From: a bacterium
Lineage (GTDB): Bacteria; SZUA-79; Acidulodesulfobacterales; Acidulodesulfobacteraceae
Assembly (NCBI GenBank): GCA_021813595.1
Contig: JAKAKF010000197.1
Location: 1 to 20,864 of the forward strand
Direction of reading: 5' to 3'
Length of the DNA stretch: 20,864 nt
Below are positions 1 through 7,577 of the stretch, piece by piece. The translations under genes were made by a program, and so were the position numbers. The notes under the pieces were generated by a model that saw only the letters and a program-made list of their open reading frames with translations, was not told the origin of the DNA and made no database searches. The stretch's first letter is position 1. Every line of letters begins with the position of its first letter.

Positions 1-1
1 T

Positions 2-1384
2 ACAATTATTGCGTCTATACTGCTTGCATATTCGACATTTAAAGCAGGATTAAACGGAGGCGGCAGCGGTTTAATGCACGGTATACTTTACCCGCTTCTT
101 TTGGGCGGCATCGCAGTTTTTACCTCGATAATCGGCGTATTTTTCGTAAGCGCTCCTACTAAAGAAAAAATTATGCAGGGTCTTTATAAAGGACTGTTTG
201 TTACGGGAATAGTTTCCGCAGTTGCTTACTATTTCTTTACAATGGCTTTTATGAAGCATGTTGGAAACTATTCCGCAATGGATTATTATTATGCAGCTTT
301 AGTAGGTCTTGTTTTGACAGGACTAATTATAGTAATAACCGATTATTTTACGTCGACTGAATTTTCTCCTGTTAAATCCATAGCGGAAGCATCTACTACC
401 GGTCACGGAACTAATATTATAGCGGGTCTCGCAGTCGGACAAATGGCGACGGCGCTTCCCGTTATAGCGATAGTATTTGGAATTTTGATTTCTTATCACT
501 TCGCAGGCTTTTACGGCGTAGCAGTTGCCGCTTCCAGTATGCTTTCAATGTCCGGTATGGTTATCGCCGTAGATTCGTTTGGGCCTATAACGGATAACGC
601 AGGCGGCATAGCCGAAATGAGCGAACTTCCGGAAGACGTCAGGGAAACCACCGACGCTCTCGATGCGGTAGGCAATACTACCAAAGCGGTAACGAAAGGA
701 TATGCAATAGGCTCGGCGGCTCTTGCGGCTATCGTTCTTTTCGGGGAATATTCTAATTTGATACAAAATGGTTACGTAAAGGCCGGATTAGAAAAAATAT
801 CTTTTTCGATACATCAGCCTATGGTATTAATAGGACTTTTCCTCGGTGCAATGCTTCCTTATATATTTGCTTCCCTTGCAATGAAGTCGGTCGGTAAAGC
901 CGCAGGCGACATAGTAGTCGAAGTCAGGAGGCAGTTTAAAGAAATTCCCGGAATTATGGAAGGAACCGGAAAGCCGGAATACGGCAAATGCGTCGATATA
1001 GTTACTAAATCTTCCTTAAGGGAAATGATACTTCCGGCGTTTATTCCGATTGCGGGTCCGATAATATTCGGTCTTACGATGGGACCTAAAGTTCTAGGCG
1101 GTATATTATTGGGAACTATTATATCTGGTCTTTTCGTTGCAATATCAATGACGAGCGGCGGCGCGGCATGGGATAACGCAAAAAAACTTATAGAAAAAGG
1201 GTTTGAATATAACGGGCAGACGTACCGCAAAGGCAGCGAAGCACACAAAGCCGCAGTTACAGGCGACACCGTCGGCGATCCTTACAAAGACACCGCCGGT
1301 CCTGCAATTAACCCTATGATTAAGGTCGTCAACATTTTCACGATTTTAATAATACCTATAGTTTTATTGCTCTGGGCGCATTAA
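2..1384 (+). CDS. hppA: Membrane-bound H+-translocating pyrophosphatase, C-terminal part (5' end outside window)
   Basis: Integral membrane pump that hydrolyses pyrophosphate and moves protons across the cytoplasmic membrane. The reading frame is open from base 2, so the gene is cut by the window edge; about 460 C-terminal residues of a usual 670-800 are present. Many hydrophobic helices are visible. Family signatures are the acidic run [18 protein letters not shown] encoded near 580-635, the stretch [16 protein letters not shown] near 653-700, and the C-terminal [17 protein letters not shown]. The lysine of GNTTKA (codon 683-685) and the threonine three residues on (692-694) are residues that, in this family, mark potassium-independent pumps; potassium-dependent ones have alanine there. 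A strong hairpin with a T tract follows, so this is probably the last gene of its transcript. Function is near certain; ion coupling and K+ independence are inferred from family residues. Confidence 0.96.
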   Translation, partial: TIIASILLAYSTFKAGLNGGGSGLMHGILYPLLLGGIAVFTSIIGVFFVSAPTKEKIMQGLYKGLFVTGIVSAVAYYFFTMAFMKHVGNYSAMDYYYAALVGLVLTGLIIVITDYFTSTEFSPVKSIAEASTTGHGTNIIAGLAVGQMATALPVIAIVFGILISYHFAGFYGVAVAASSMLSMSGMVIAVDSFGPITDNAGGIAEMSELPEDVRETTDALDAVGNTTKAVTKGYAIGSAALAAIVLFGEYSNLIQNGYVKAGLEKISFSIHQPMVLIGLFLGAMLPYIFASLAMKSVGKAAGDIVVEVRRQFKEIPGIMEGTGKPEYGKCVDIVTKSSLREMILPAFIPIAGPIIFGLTMGPKVLGGILLGTIISGLFVAISMTSGGAAWDNAKKLIEKGFEYNGQTYRKGSEAHKAAVTGDTVGDPYKDTAGPAINPMIKVVNIFTILIIPIVLLLWAH

Positions 1385-1417
1385 TATCAATAGTAATAAA
1401 CAATAAAAGCAAATAGT

Positions 1418-1464
1418 AAAAAAGGGGTCAGATTAAATAAATCTGACCCCTTTTTTTGACCCCT
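1418..1464 (+). terminator. Strong intrinsic terminator after hppA, short member of the GGTGTCAGATT repeat family
   Basis: A perfect 17-bp inverted repeat (AAAAAAGGGGTCAGATT at 1418-1434 against 1440-1456) has a 5-base loop and ends in a run of seven T. A second right arm, TGACCCC followed by eight T, lies at 1457-1471. It sits 33 bp after the hppA stop. The A/T tails on both sides would let it work in either direction. It is a GGGGTCAGATT variant of the repeats described at 7354, 8825 and 20715. Confidence 0.85.
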
Positions 1465-1514
1465 TTTTTTTACTTTTTTTATTGTTAATTTACAAATAAA
1501 AATTTGCAAAAAAA

Positions 1515-1542
1515 TTGACAATATTTTAAAATATAATATTAT
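1515..1542 (+). promoter_or_regulatory. Putative sigma-70 promoter for the 67-residue small protein
   Basis: A perfect -35 box TTGACA (1515-1520), a 16-bp spacer and TATTAT (1537-1542) precede the GTG start at 1569 by about 26 bp. The region is AT-rich, so the -10 choice is less certain than the -35. Confidence 0.5.
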
Positions 1543-1568
1543 TTAAAGTAAGGGCATAGAGGTATAAA

Positions 1569-1772
1569 GTGAACGATTCAAAATTTGTTATAGAAATTAT
1601 TGTTATCATTATAAGCGTCGCAGGTTCTATTATAGCCCTTATGGCGCATATAGACAGGAAAATCGATACGATGCGCAATGAAATCAAAGAAGACAACAGG
1701 GAAATAAGAAAGTATATTTTTGATTATATGGATAACAACAAGAAACGCGACGCAGAAAAGGTATCAAATTAA
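1569..1772 (+). CDS. Small single-pass membrane protein with charged coiled-coil tail, unknown function
   Basis: A 67-residue protein that I do not recognise. Residues about 6-27 (VIEIIVIIISVAGSIIALMA) form one clear hydrophobic segment. They are followed by a highly charged, helix-prone region (about residues 29-62, rich in D, E, K, R) that could form a short coiled coil. The start is GTG, supported by AGAGG at 1558-1562, six bases upstream. A promoter-like TTGACA lies further upstream and a terminator separates it from hppA, so it appears to be its own transcription unit. It converges with tadA, whose stop lies only six bases beyond. The topology resembles small holin-accessory or toxin-like membrane peptides, but there is no sequence signature to support that. 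That it is a gene is likely; its function is unknown. Confidence 0.6.
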   Translation: MNDSKFVIEIIVIIISVAGSIIALMAHIDRKIDTMRNEIKEDNREIRKYIFDYMDNNKKRDAEKVSN

Positions 1773-1778
1773 TTTTCG

Positions 1779-2255
1779 CTAATTTCCGTCTGCGTTTGCA
1801 GATTTATTATATCTTATATTTTCGCGTTTCGATTTAAAAAACGATTTTAACAGCTTTGACGATTCTTCATCCATTACCCCGCCGATTAGCTCTATTTTCC
1901 CCTCTAAAATAGAACTTGAAACGCCGCCTTTCGGGTCTGACGCTCCGTAAACTACTTTGCCGATTCTCGATAAAAGAATAGCGCCGCAGCACATTATGCA
2001 AGGCTCAAGAGTAACGTAAAGCGAACATTCGTCTAAACGCCAGTTGCGAAGTTTTTTTTGAGCCGCTAATATAGCATTTATTTCGGCATGCATAATGCAG
2101 GAAATATCGTTTTCTACCGTATTAAAAGCCGAAGAAATAATACTGCCGCCTATGTCTGTTATTACCGCTCCTACCGGAACCTCGTCGTATGCCAGCGCTT
2201 TTTCGGCTTCTTTTAAAGCAAAATTCATAAAATATTTATCGTCTAATTTATTCAT
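1779..2255 (-). CDS. tadA: tRNA-specific adenosine deaminase (TadA-type nucleoside deaminase)
   Basis: A zinc-dependent deaminase of 158 residues, the usual TadA length. It is expected to convert adenosine-34 to inosine in the anticodon of tRNA-Arg(ACG). The catalytic motif HAEI (His56, proton-shuttling Glu58) and the zinc motif PCIMC (Cys86, Cys89) are present. The surrounding stretch NWRL...LYVTLEPCIMCCGAILLSRI and the later GGVMDEESSKLLKSFFKSKR are typical of TadA rather than cytidine or guanine deaminases. The ATG start is the only sensible one, but there is no clear Shine-Dalgarno sequence upstream. The gene is convergent with the small membrane protein and divergent from lipA. A free-nucleobase deaminase is the alternative, but the C-terminal helix region favours TadA. 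Confidence 0.9.
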   Translation of the reverse strand: MNKLDDKYFMNFALKEAEKALAYDEVPVGAVITDIGGSIISSAFNTVENDISCIMHAEINAILAAQKKLRNWRLDECSLYVTLEPCIMCCGAILLSRIGKVVYGASDPKGGVSSSILEGKIELIGGVMDEESSKLLKSFFKSKRENIRYNKSANADGN

Positions 2256-2486
2256 TCTTGATATATTATATATTATTATATAAATTTATCGAAAATTTAA
2301 AAACCTTTAAAATTAGTAAATTAAAACATTCAAAATACGATTGAAATTTATAGACGATTTATGTATTATTATATAGCGGATAAGCTGTATATGAATATGA
2401 TAATATATATAATGCAGAATAAATAAAAAACGATAAAATAATATAATAATAAGCGCATTAGATTAAATCGATAATGCATATAAAAA
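2256..2486. other. AT-rich divergent intergenic region between tadA and lipA
   Basis: About 230 bp, almost entirely A and T, with several TATAAT-like and TATATTATTATATA-like strings. It must hold the promoters for tadA (leftward) and lipA (rightward). Because -10-like strings occur by chance here, no single promoter can be assigned. No open frame with a credible start was seen. Confidence 0.4.
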
Positions 2487-3422
2487 ATGAACGAAAGACT
2501 CCCCGATTATTTAAAAAAAGAGATTCTAAAAATCAAGTCCAGAAAAGATATTTTCGAGACGTCTAAAATCATAAATGAAAAAGAGCTTAATACCGTCTGT
2601 TCTTCGTCCAGATGCCCGAACCTGCATCTCTGCTTTTCAAATAAAACGGCAACTTTTCTGCTTCTCGGCAACAAATGCACAAGAAAATGCCCTTTCTGTA
2701 ATATAGAGCATATGGATATAGATATTAATAATAAACAAAAATACCAAGCGGCTCAATTCTATGAATCAGGAGCGCCTGTATCTGCGCCTGCCGCCGTAGA
2801 TGTTGGGGAACCTCAAAAAGTAGCATATGCGGTAAAAACCCTTGAATTAAAACATGCCGTAATTACAATGGTTACAAGAGACGATTTATATGACGGAGGC
2901 GCCGATATTTTAGTTAAAACCGTAAAAGAAATAAGAAAAACTACCGATTGTAAAATTATCGAAGTCTTAACATCCGATTTTAACGGAAACATTAAGTCAG
3001 CGTTAGACGTCGCCGAAAGCGGAATAGATATTTTCGGACATAACATAGAAACTGTAGAAAGGCTTTATGCAGATATCAGGCCTTCAAGCTCATACAAGAG
3101 GTCTTTAGGCCTCCTTAAAACCGTAAAAGAAGAAAAACCGGATATAATTACGAAATCAGGTATTATGGTAGGTCTTGGAGAAGACGACGGCGAAGTTTTT
3201 AAGACTATCGACGATATGATAGATAACGGGGTTGAATTTATTACCATAGGACAGTATTTAAGGCCGTCACTCGAAAATATTCCTGTACAAAAATACGTCC
3301 CTTTAAATAAATTTATAGAATATAAAAATTATGCAAACAAAAAAGGCATAAAACAGGTATTTGCCGCTCCGCTCGTGAGAAGCTCTTTCGGAGCCGAAAA
3401 ATTTTTTAAGCATTCATATTAA
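2487..3422 (+). CDS. lipA: Lipoyl synthase (radical SAM)
   Basis: Inserts two sulfur atoms into protein-bound octanoyl groups to make the lipoyl cofactor of 2-oxoacid dehydrogenases and the glycine cleavage H protein. Both iron-sulfur motifs are visible. The auxiliary cluster cysteines are Cys38, Cys43 and Cys49 (CSSSRCPNLHLC). The radical SAM cluster cysteines are Cys64, Cys68 and Cys71 (CTRKCPFC). The C-terminal RSSFGA (RSSY-type motif in the family, with the serine that ligates the auxiliary cluster) is also present. Length 311 is normal. Between the radical SAM motif and GEPQKVA there is a longer, alanine/proline-rich linker (about residues 80-108) than usual. The ATG lies in an A-rich stretch without a Shine-Dalgarno sequence. 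The gene stands alone: lipB and lplA are not in the window. Confidence 0.95.
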   Translation: MNERLPDYLKKEILKIKSRKDIFETSKIINEKELNTVCSSSRCPNLHLCFSNKTATFLLLGNKCTRKCPFCNIEHMDIDINNKQKYQAAQFYESGAPVSAPAAVDVGEPQKVAYAVKTLELKHAVITMVTRDDLYDGGADILVKTVKEIRKTTDCKIIEVLTSDFNGNIKSALDVAESGIDIFGHNIETVERLYADIRPSSSYKRSLGLLKTVKEEKPDIITKSGIMVGLGEDDGEVFKTIDDMIDNGVEFITIGQYLRPSLENIPVQKYVPLNKFIEYKNYANKKGIKQVFAAPLVRSSFGAEKFFKHSY

Positions 3423-3514
3423 AAACGTGCCTCATTTTATTATTTATTTTATCTTAGCAAAATAATATAATATAAAACTATTATATTATTTATATAATTT
3501 CGGAGAAATTTATC

Positions 3515-4726
3515 ATGACAGAAGATTTTGAGACTATTAAAAGGCTTCCGCCCTATGTTTTTGCTGAAGTAAATAAAATAAAAATGGAAGCCAGAAAAAG
3601 GGGCGATGACATTATAGACCTCGGAATGGGCAATCCCGATTCTCCTACTCCGGATTATATAATAGAAAAACTCATAGAAGCGTCGAGGCATCCTAAAAAT
3701 CATAGATATTCAGTATCTAAAGGCATTTACAAACTGAGGCTCGCCATAGTAAATATGTATAAGAGAAATTACGGCGTCGAACTCGATCCGGACTCCGAGG
3801 CTATCGTTACTATGGGTATAAAAGAAGGATTGAGCCACCTTATGCTGGCGATTATAAATAAAGGCGACGTAGCCTTCGTGCCGAACCCTACTTATCCTAT
3901 CCATGCATACAGCGTTATTATTGCGGGAGGAGACGTCAGGAGCATACCTTTAATTCCGGGCGAAGATTTTTTTGAACATCTTATGACGGCGCTTAAACAG
4001 ACTTGGCCTAAACCGAAGGTTATCGTTTTAAGTTTTCCTCATAATCCTACTACCGTCACCGTAGAACTTGATTTTTTTGAAAAATTAGTCGATTTTGCCA
4101 AAGAAAACAACATATATATAATACATGACAATGCATACGCCGATTTGACTTTCGACGGATACAAAGCTCCCAGTTTTTTACAGGCAAAGGGCGCAAAAGA
4201 CGTAGGAATAGAATTTTTTTCTATGTCGAAAAGCTACAGTATGGCGGGGTTCAGGGTAGGTTTTGCGCTGGGCAATCCAACCCTTATAAATGCGCTTTCC
4301 AGAATAAAAAGCTATTTGGATTACGGAATGTTTCAGCCTATACAGATAGCTTCCATAATAGCCCTCAACGAAGAAATGGAACATAACGCCGTAAGCGATA
4401 TGGTTTTGCACTATAAAAAAAGAAGGGACGTACTTATAGAAAGTTTCAGGTTTGCCGGCTGGCACATAGAAAAACCCAAAGCTACCATGTTTGTATGGGG
4501 TAAAATACCGAGCCGGTTTCTCGATGCGGGAATTAAATCGCTCGAATTTTCAAAATTATTATTAGATAATGCAAAGGTTGCGGTTTCTCCGGGAATAGGA
4601 TTCGGAGAATACGGCGACGAATACGTCCGCTTTGCTTTAGTGGAAAACGAGATGAGGATAAGACAGGCGTCTAAAGGAGTAAAACATTTCATAAATAACG
4701 AAGAGTTTATACGCAAAGCCGTTTAA
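3515..4726 (+). CDS. alaC: Alanine-forming aminotransferase, class I PLP enzyme (AlaC type)
   Basis: A fold-type I PLP aminotransferase of 403 residues, expected to transfer an amino group from glutamate to pyruvate to make alanine. It follows the E. coli AlaC pattern along its length: RLPPYVF near the N terminus, [40 protein letters not shown], and C-terminal [18 protein letters not shown]. The Schiff-base lysine is Lys239 in [14 protein letters not shown] at 3502-3505 gives a well-spaced ribosome site. It stands 63 bp before hom; the order alaC-hom-thrC is common in proteobacteria and suggests co-regulation with threonine synthesis. LL-diaminopimelate aminotransferase is a related alternative, but the motifs fit AlaC better. 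Confidence 0.9.
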   Translation: MTEDFETIKRLPPYVFAEVNKIKMEARKRGDDIIDLGMGNPDSPTPDYIIEKLIEASRHPKNHRYSVSKGIYKLRLAIVNMYKRNYGVELDPDSEAIVTMGIKEGLSHLMLAIINKGDVAFVPNPTYPIHAYSVIIAGGDVRSIPLIPGEDFFEHLMTALKQTWPKPKVIVLSFPHNPTTVTVELDFFEKLVDFAKENNIYIIHDNAYADLTFDGYKAPSFLQAKGAKDVGIEFFSMSKSYSMAGFRVGFALGNPTLINALSRIKSYLDYGMFQPIQIASIIALNEEMEHNAVSDMVLHYKKRRDVLIESFRFAGWHIEKPKATMFVWGKIPSRFLDAGIKSLEFSKLLLDNAKVAVSPGIGFGEYGDEYVRFALVENEMRIRQASKGVKHFINNEEFIRKAV

Positions 4727-4789
4727 AACAATACTTTTTTTATTGTAAATATTCATTAAATTATATAAATTATGTTAAAACTATAAAAT

Positions 4790-6091
4790 ATGAAAAAATC
4801 TGTCAACATTGGACTTTTTGGTTTCGGTACCGTCGCTTCAAGTTTTTACCACATTTTTTCCGAGCAGAAAAATGAAATCGACGGCGTATTTTCGGTTCCG
4901 GTTAATATAAAAAAAATATTTACCCGCGGCGGCAGCCATCCTGTACCGGAAAATATTAAAAAACTCCTCGTTAAAAGCGCCGCCGATATAATAGAAGACA
5001 AAGAAATAGACATCGTAATAGAGCTTATAGGCGGAATAGAACCGGCAAAAAGTTTTATTCTTCAGGCTATTTCAAGCGGAAAAAATATAATTACTGCAAA
5101 TAAAGCTCTTCTTGCGGAACACGGAGAAGAGATATTTAAAAAATCAGCCGCAAAAAAAGTGCATATAGGATTTGAAGCTGCCGTCGGCGGCGGTATTCCT
5201 ATATTGCGTTCTATCAAAAACGGACTTGCGGGCGACGAAATTAAATCGGTCTATTCTATAATAAACGGAACGTCGAATTTCATACTATCGAAAATGACTA
5301 AAGAAGGCGGAAAGTTTGAAGACGTTCTTAAAAAAGCGCAGGAAAAAGGATATGCCGAAGCCGACCCGTCTTTAGACATAAACGGCACGGACAGCGCCCA
5401 TAAACTTGCTATTTTAGGCAGGCTGGCGTTTTCGACGAGCCTGTCTATGGACGATATTATAATAGAAGGCATTGAAAATATAACGCAGTTAGACATCAGT
5501 TTCGCAAAAGAACTCGGCTACGTTATAAAACTTTTGGGCATTCTCAAAAACGAAGACTCCAAAATAGAAATAAGGGTTCATCCTACTTTAATTCCGTCTT
5601 CGAGCATTATATCGAAGGTTGACGGCGTTTTTAACGCATTTCTAGTCAATACTAAATTTGCCGGACCGTTAAGCCTTACCGGTTACGGAGCCGGAGGAAA
5701 TCCTACCGCCAGCGCCGTCATGGGAGATCTGGTAGAAACTATTTCCGGAATAATAAACGGCGAAAGCAGGCATGATTTTATTATGTCTAAAGTTAAAAAC
5801 AGACTTAATATAAAAACAAAAAAAGATATAATTTCAAGGTATTATTTAAGGTTTTCGGCTATGGACAGACCGGGAGTGCTGTCTAAAATATCCGGTATTC
5901 TCGGAGAAAATTCTATAAGCATCAGCTCGATGATTCAAAAAGGCAGAAAAGTCGAAGGCTCCGTTCCTATAGTAATCACCACTCATGAGGCAAACGAAGC
6001 CGAATTGTTTAAGAGCGTAGAAAAATGCGACAAATTAGACGTTATTACGGCTAAGACTATGGTTTTAAGGATAGAAGACAAAATCGAGTAA
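4790..6091 (+). CDS. hom: Homoserine dehydrogenase with C-terminal ACT domain
   Basis: Reduces aspartate semialdehyde to homoserine, the branch point to threonine and methionine. The protein has 433 residues, the standard length for the stand-alone enzyme. An N-terminal dinucleotide-binding loop GLFGFGTVA is followed by the catalytic domain with GGGIPILRSI, GTSNFILSKM and GYAEADPSLDINGTDSAHKL. From about residue 350 an ACT domain follows (FSAMDRPGVLSKISGILGE), which in this family mediates feedback control, usually by threonine. There is no fused aspartokinase. The ATG has no obvious Shine-Dalgarno sequence. The gene is between alaC and thrC with short gaps, consistent with one operon. Confidence 0.96.
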   Translation: MKKSVNIGLFGFGTVASSFYHIFSEQKNEIDGVFSVPVNIKKIFTRGGSHPVPENIKKLLVKSAADIIEDKEIDIVIELIGGIEPAKSFILQAISSGKNIITANKALLAEHGEEIFKKSAAKKVHIGFEAAVGGGIPILRSIKNGLAGDEIKSVYSIINGTSNFILSKMTKEGGKFEDVLKKAQEKGYAEADPSLDINGTDSAHKLAILGRLAFSTSLSMDDIIIEGIENITQLDISFAKELGYVIKLLGILKNEDSKIEIRVHPTLIPSSSIISKVDGVFNAFLVNTKFAGPLSLTGYGAGGNPTASAVMGDLVETISGIINGESRHDFIMSKVKNRLNIKTKKDIISRYYLRFSAMDRPGVLSKISGILGENSISISSMIQKGRKVEGSVPIVITTHEANEAELFKSVEKCDKLDVITAKTMVLRIEDKIE

Positions 6092-6152
6092 TTCAAACGA
6101 ATAAAACAAATCAATCAAAAAATAACTCATAAAAAGACTGACGGAGGGAAGT

Positions 6153-7220
6153 TTGGTATTTAAAGGATACGAAGGAGTAATAAAAAGATATCGCGAATTT
6201 TTACCCGAAATTGACGAAAAATATATAATTACTATAAACGAAGGAAATACTCCGCTTATAAAAGCCCGCAATCTATGCGGGATAATAAATCCCGATATAG
6301 AAATATATTTTAAATACGAGGGTTTGAATCCGACAGGCTCTTTTAAAGACAGAGGGATGACTATGGCTGTATCAAAAGCCGTGTCTGACGGCTCCAAAGC
6401 CGTAATATGCGCTTCCACCGGAAATACTTCCGCCTCCGCTTCGGCTTATGCGGCTAGGGCGGGAATAAAATCTTTCGTTTTAATACCTGAAGGCAAAATA
6501 GCTACGGGTAAGCTGTCTCAGGCTTTAGTCCACGGAGCGTTAGTCATGCAAATTCAGGGAAATTTTGACGACGCTTTGGTAATTACGCGCGAGATAGCAA
6601 AAGATTACGACGTTACTTTGGTTAATTCCGTTAATCCGTTCAGACTAGAAGGGCAGAAGACCGCAAGTTTTGAAATAGCGGACGAACTCGGTACCGCGCC
6701 GGATTACCATATTCTGCCCGTAGGAAACGCCGGAAATATAACTGCATACTGGAAAGGATACAAAGAATATCTCGCCGCAGGCAAAATAAAAAAACTTCCA
6801 AAAATGCTCGGTTTTCAGGCAGAAGGCGCCGCTCCCATAGTTTTAAACCATATAGTAAAGGAACCGCACACCGTTGCGACTGCGATAAGAATAGGCAATC
6901 CCGCAAGCTGGCATAAAGCTGTAGAAGCAAAAGAAGAGTCGGGCGGATTAATAGAATCGGTAAGCGATGAAGATATATTAAAGGCTTATGCTTTGCTGGC
7001 GGCAAGCGAAGGAGTTTTTTGCGAGCCTGCTTCGGCGATTACCCTTGCCGGATTAATCAAACTTAACGGACGCGGATTTTTTGAAAAAGGTTCGGTCTGC
7101 GTTTTGACTCTTACCGGCCACGGGCTTAAAGACCCCGGCAACGCCATAAAGGTTTCCAAAGAACCCGTCGTCGTTCCTTGCGATAAAAACTCGGTACTAA
7201 AAGCTATGGGCATAAAATAG
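6153..7220 (+). CDS. thrC: Threonine synthase (TTG start)
   Basis: A fold-type II PLP enzyme converting O-phosphohomoserine to threonine; 355 residues, the size of the short bacterial and archaeal class. The PLP lysine is Lys65 in NPTGSFKDRGM. The phosphate-cradle loop appears as LPVGNAGNITAYWKGY, and the C-terminal LTLTGHGLKDP is typical. The start is TTG at 6153, chosen because GGAGGG at 6143-6148 lies just upstream and no ATG occurs before the PLP motif. It is 61 bp behind hom. It is followed by repeats rather than thrB, so the phosphohomoserine source must be elsewhere; the next gene (7578) is a candidate. Confidence 0.96.
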   Translation: MVFKGYEGVIKRYREFLPEIDEKYIITINEGNTPLIKARNLCGIINPDIEIYFKYEGLNPTGSFKDRGMTMAVSKAVSDGSKAVICASTGNTSASASAYAARAGIKSFVLIPEGKIATGKLSQALVHGALVMQIQGNFDDALVITREIAKDYDVTLVNSVNPFRLEGQKTASFEIADELGTAPDYHILPVGNAGNITAYWKGYKEYLAAGKIKKLPKMLGFQAEGAAPIVLNHIVKEPHTVATAIRIGNPASWHKAVEAKEESGGLIESVSDEDILKAYALLAASEGVFCEPASAITLAGLIKLNGRGFFEKGSVCVLTLTGHGLKDPGNAIKVSKEPVVVPCDKNSVLKAMGIK

Positions 7221-7227
7221 ATACAGT

Positions 7228-7325
7228 GCCGGAATTCAATTCTGGCCCTGTCACAAAATAGATAAATGGATAAAGGGACAGAATTCAATTCTGTCCCCGT
7301 CACAAAATGGATAGTCACAAAATGG
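7228..7325. repeat. Tandem GAATTCAATTC palindromes with GTCACAAAAT tail
   Basis: Two direct copies about 50 bp apart share GAATTCAATTCTG, a C-rich end and GTCACAAAATRGATA. Copy two (7275-7297) is a perfect palindrome around one central C: GGGACAGAATT and its exact complement. Copy one (about 7228-7246) is a less perfect version. A third, tail-only copy GTCACAAAATGGA sits at 7313-7325. A related core lies at 15098-15116. It directly follows thrC. Confidence 0.75.
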
Positions 7326-7353
7326 AAATTGCCGGTGTGAAAAAGTGTCAGGA

Positions 7354-7446
7354 GGAAAAGGTGTCAGATTTTATTTTTTTTGCATACTAAACAGTCAATT
7401 AACATAAAAAGTTATTTGCAAAAAAAATTAATCTGACACCTTTTCC
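7354..7446. repeat. Palindromic repeat element A (GGTGTCAGATT family)
   Basis: A 93-bp element with 17-bp perfect terminal inverted repeats: GGAAAAGGTGTCAGATT at 7354-7370 and its complement at 7430-7446. The stem continues inward through an A/T run to TTTGCA/TGCAAA, giving about 30 pairs with one or two imperfections. The loop contains AATTAACATAAAA (7397-7409), shared in opposite orientation with elements B and C. Partial extra copies of the right end (TCTGACACC, TGACACCTTTTCCGGAATC) follow at 7450-7478. It may act as a terminator between thrC and the next gene. Confidence 0.8.
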
Positions 7447-7577
7447 GGAATCTGACACCTGACACCTTTTCCGGAATCGAAACAATATAATTGACATAAT
7501 TGACTTTTGATATCTTTTTAGGCACCGCCAAAGCATACGGCGACCACAAATTGAAAAAGGAGGATTTATTTAATTAG

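Noticed and set aside
859..1269. Long minus-strand open frame inside hppA
   Set aside because: It is a shadow of a strongly conserved gene, without a ribosome site or recognisable product; the same applies to other antisense frames in icd, ccsA, hom and thrC.
7354..7446. Insertion sequence or MITE with target-site duplication
   Set aside because: The inverted ends are clear, but no flanking direct duplication and no transposase are visible, so it is reported only as a palindromic repeat.
7491..7516. Promoter TTGACA...TATCTT upstream of apgM
   Set aside because: The spacer is only 14 bp and no better -10 is present at 16-18 bp, so it was not annotated.
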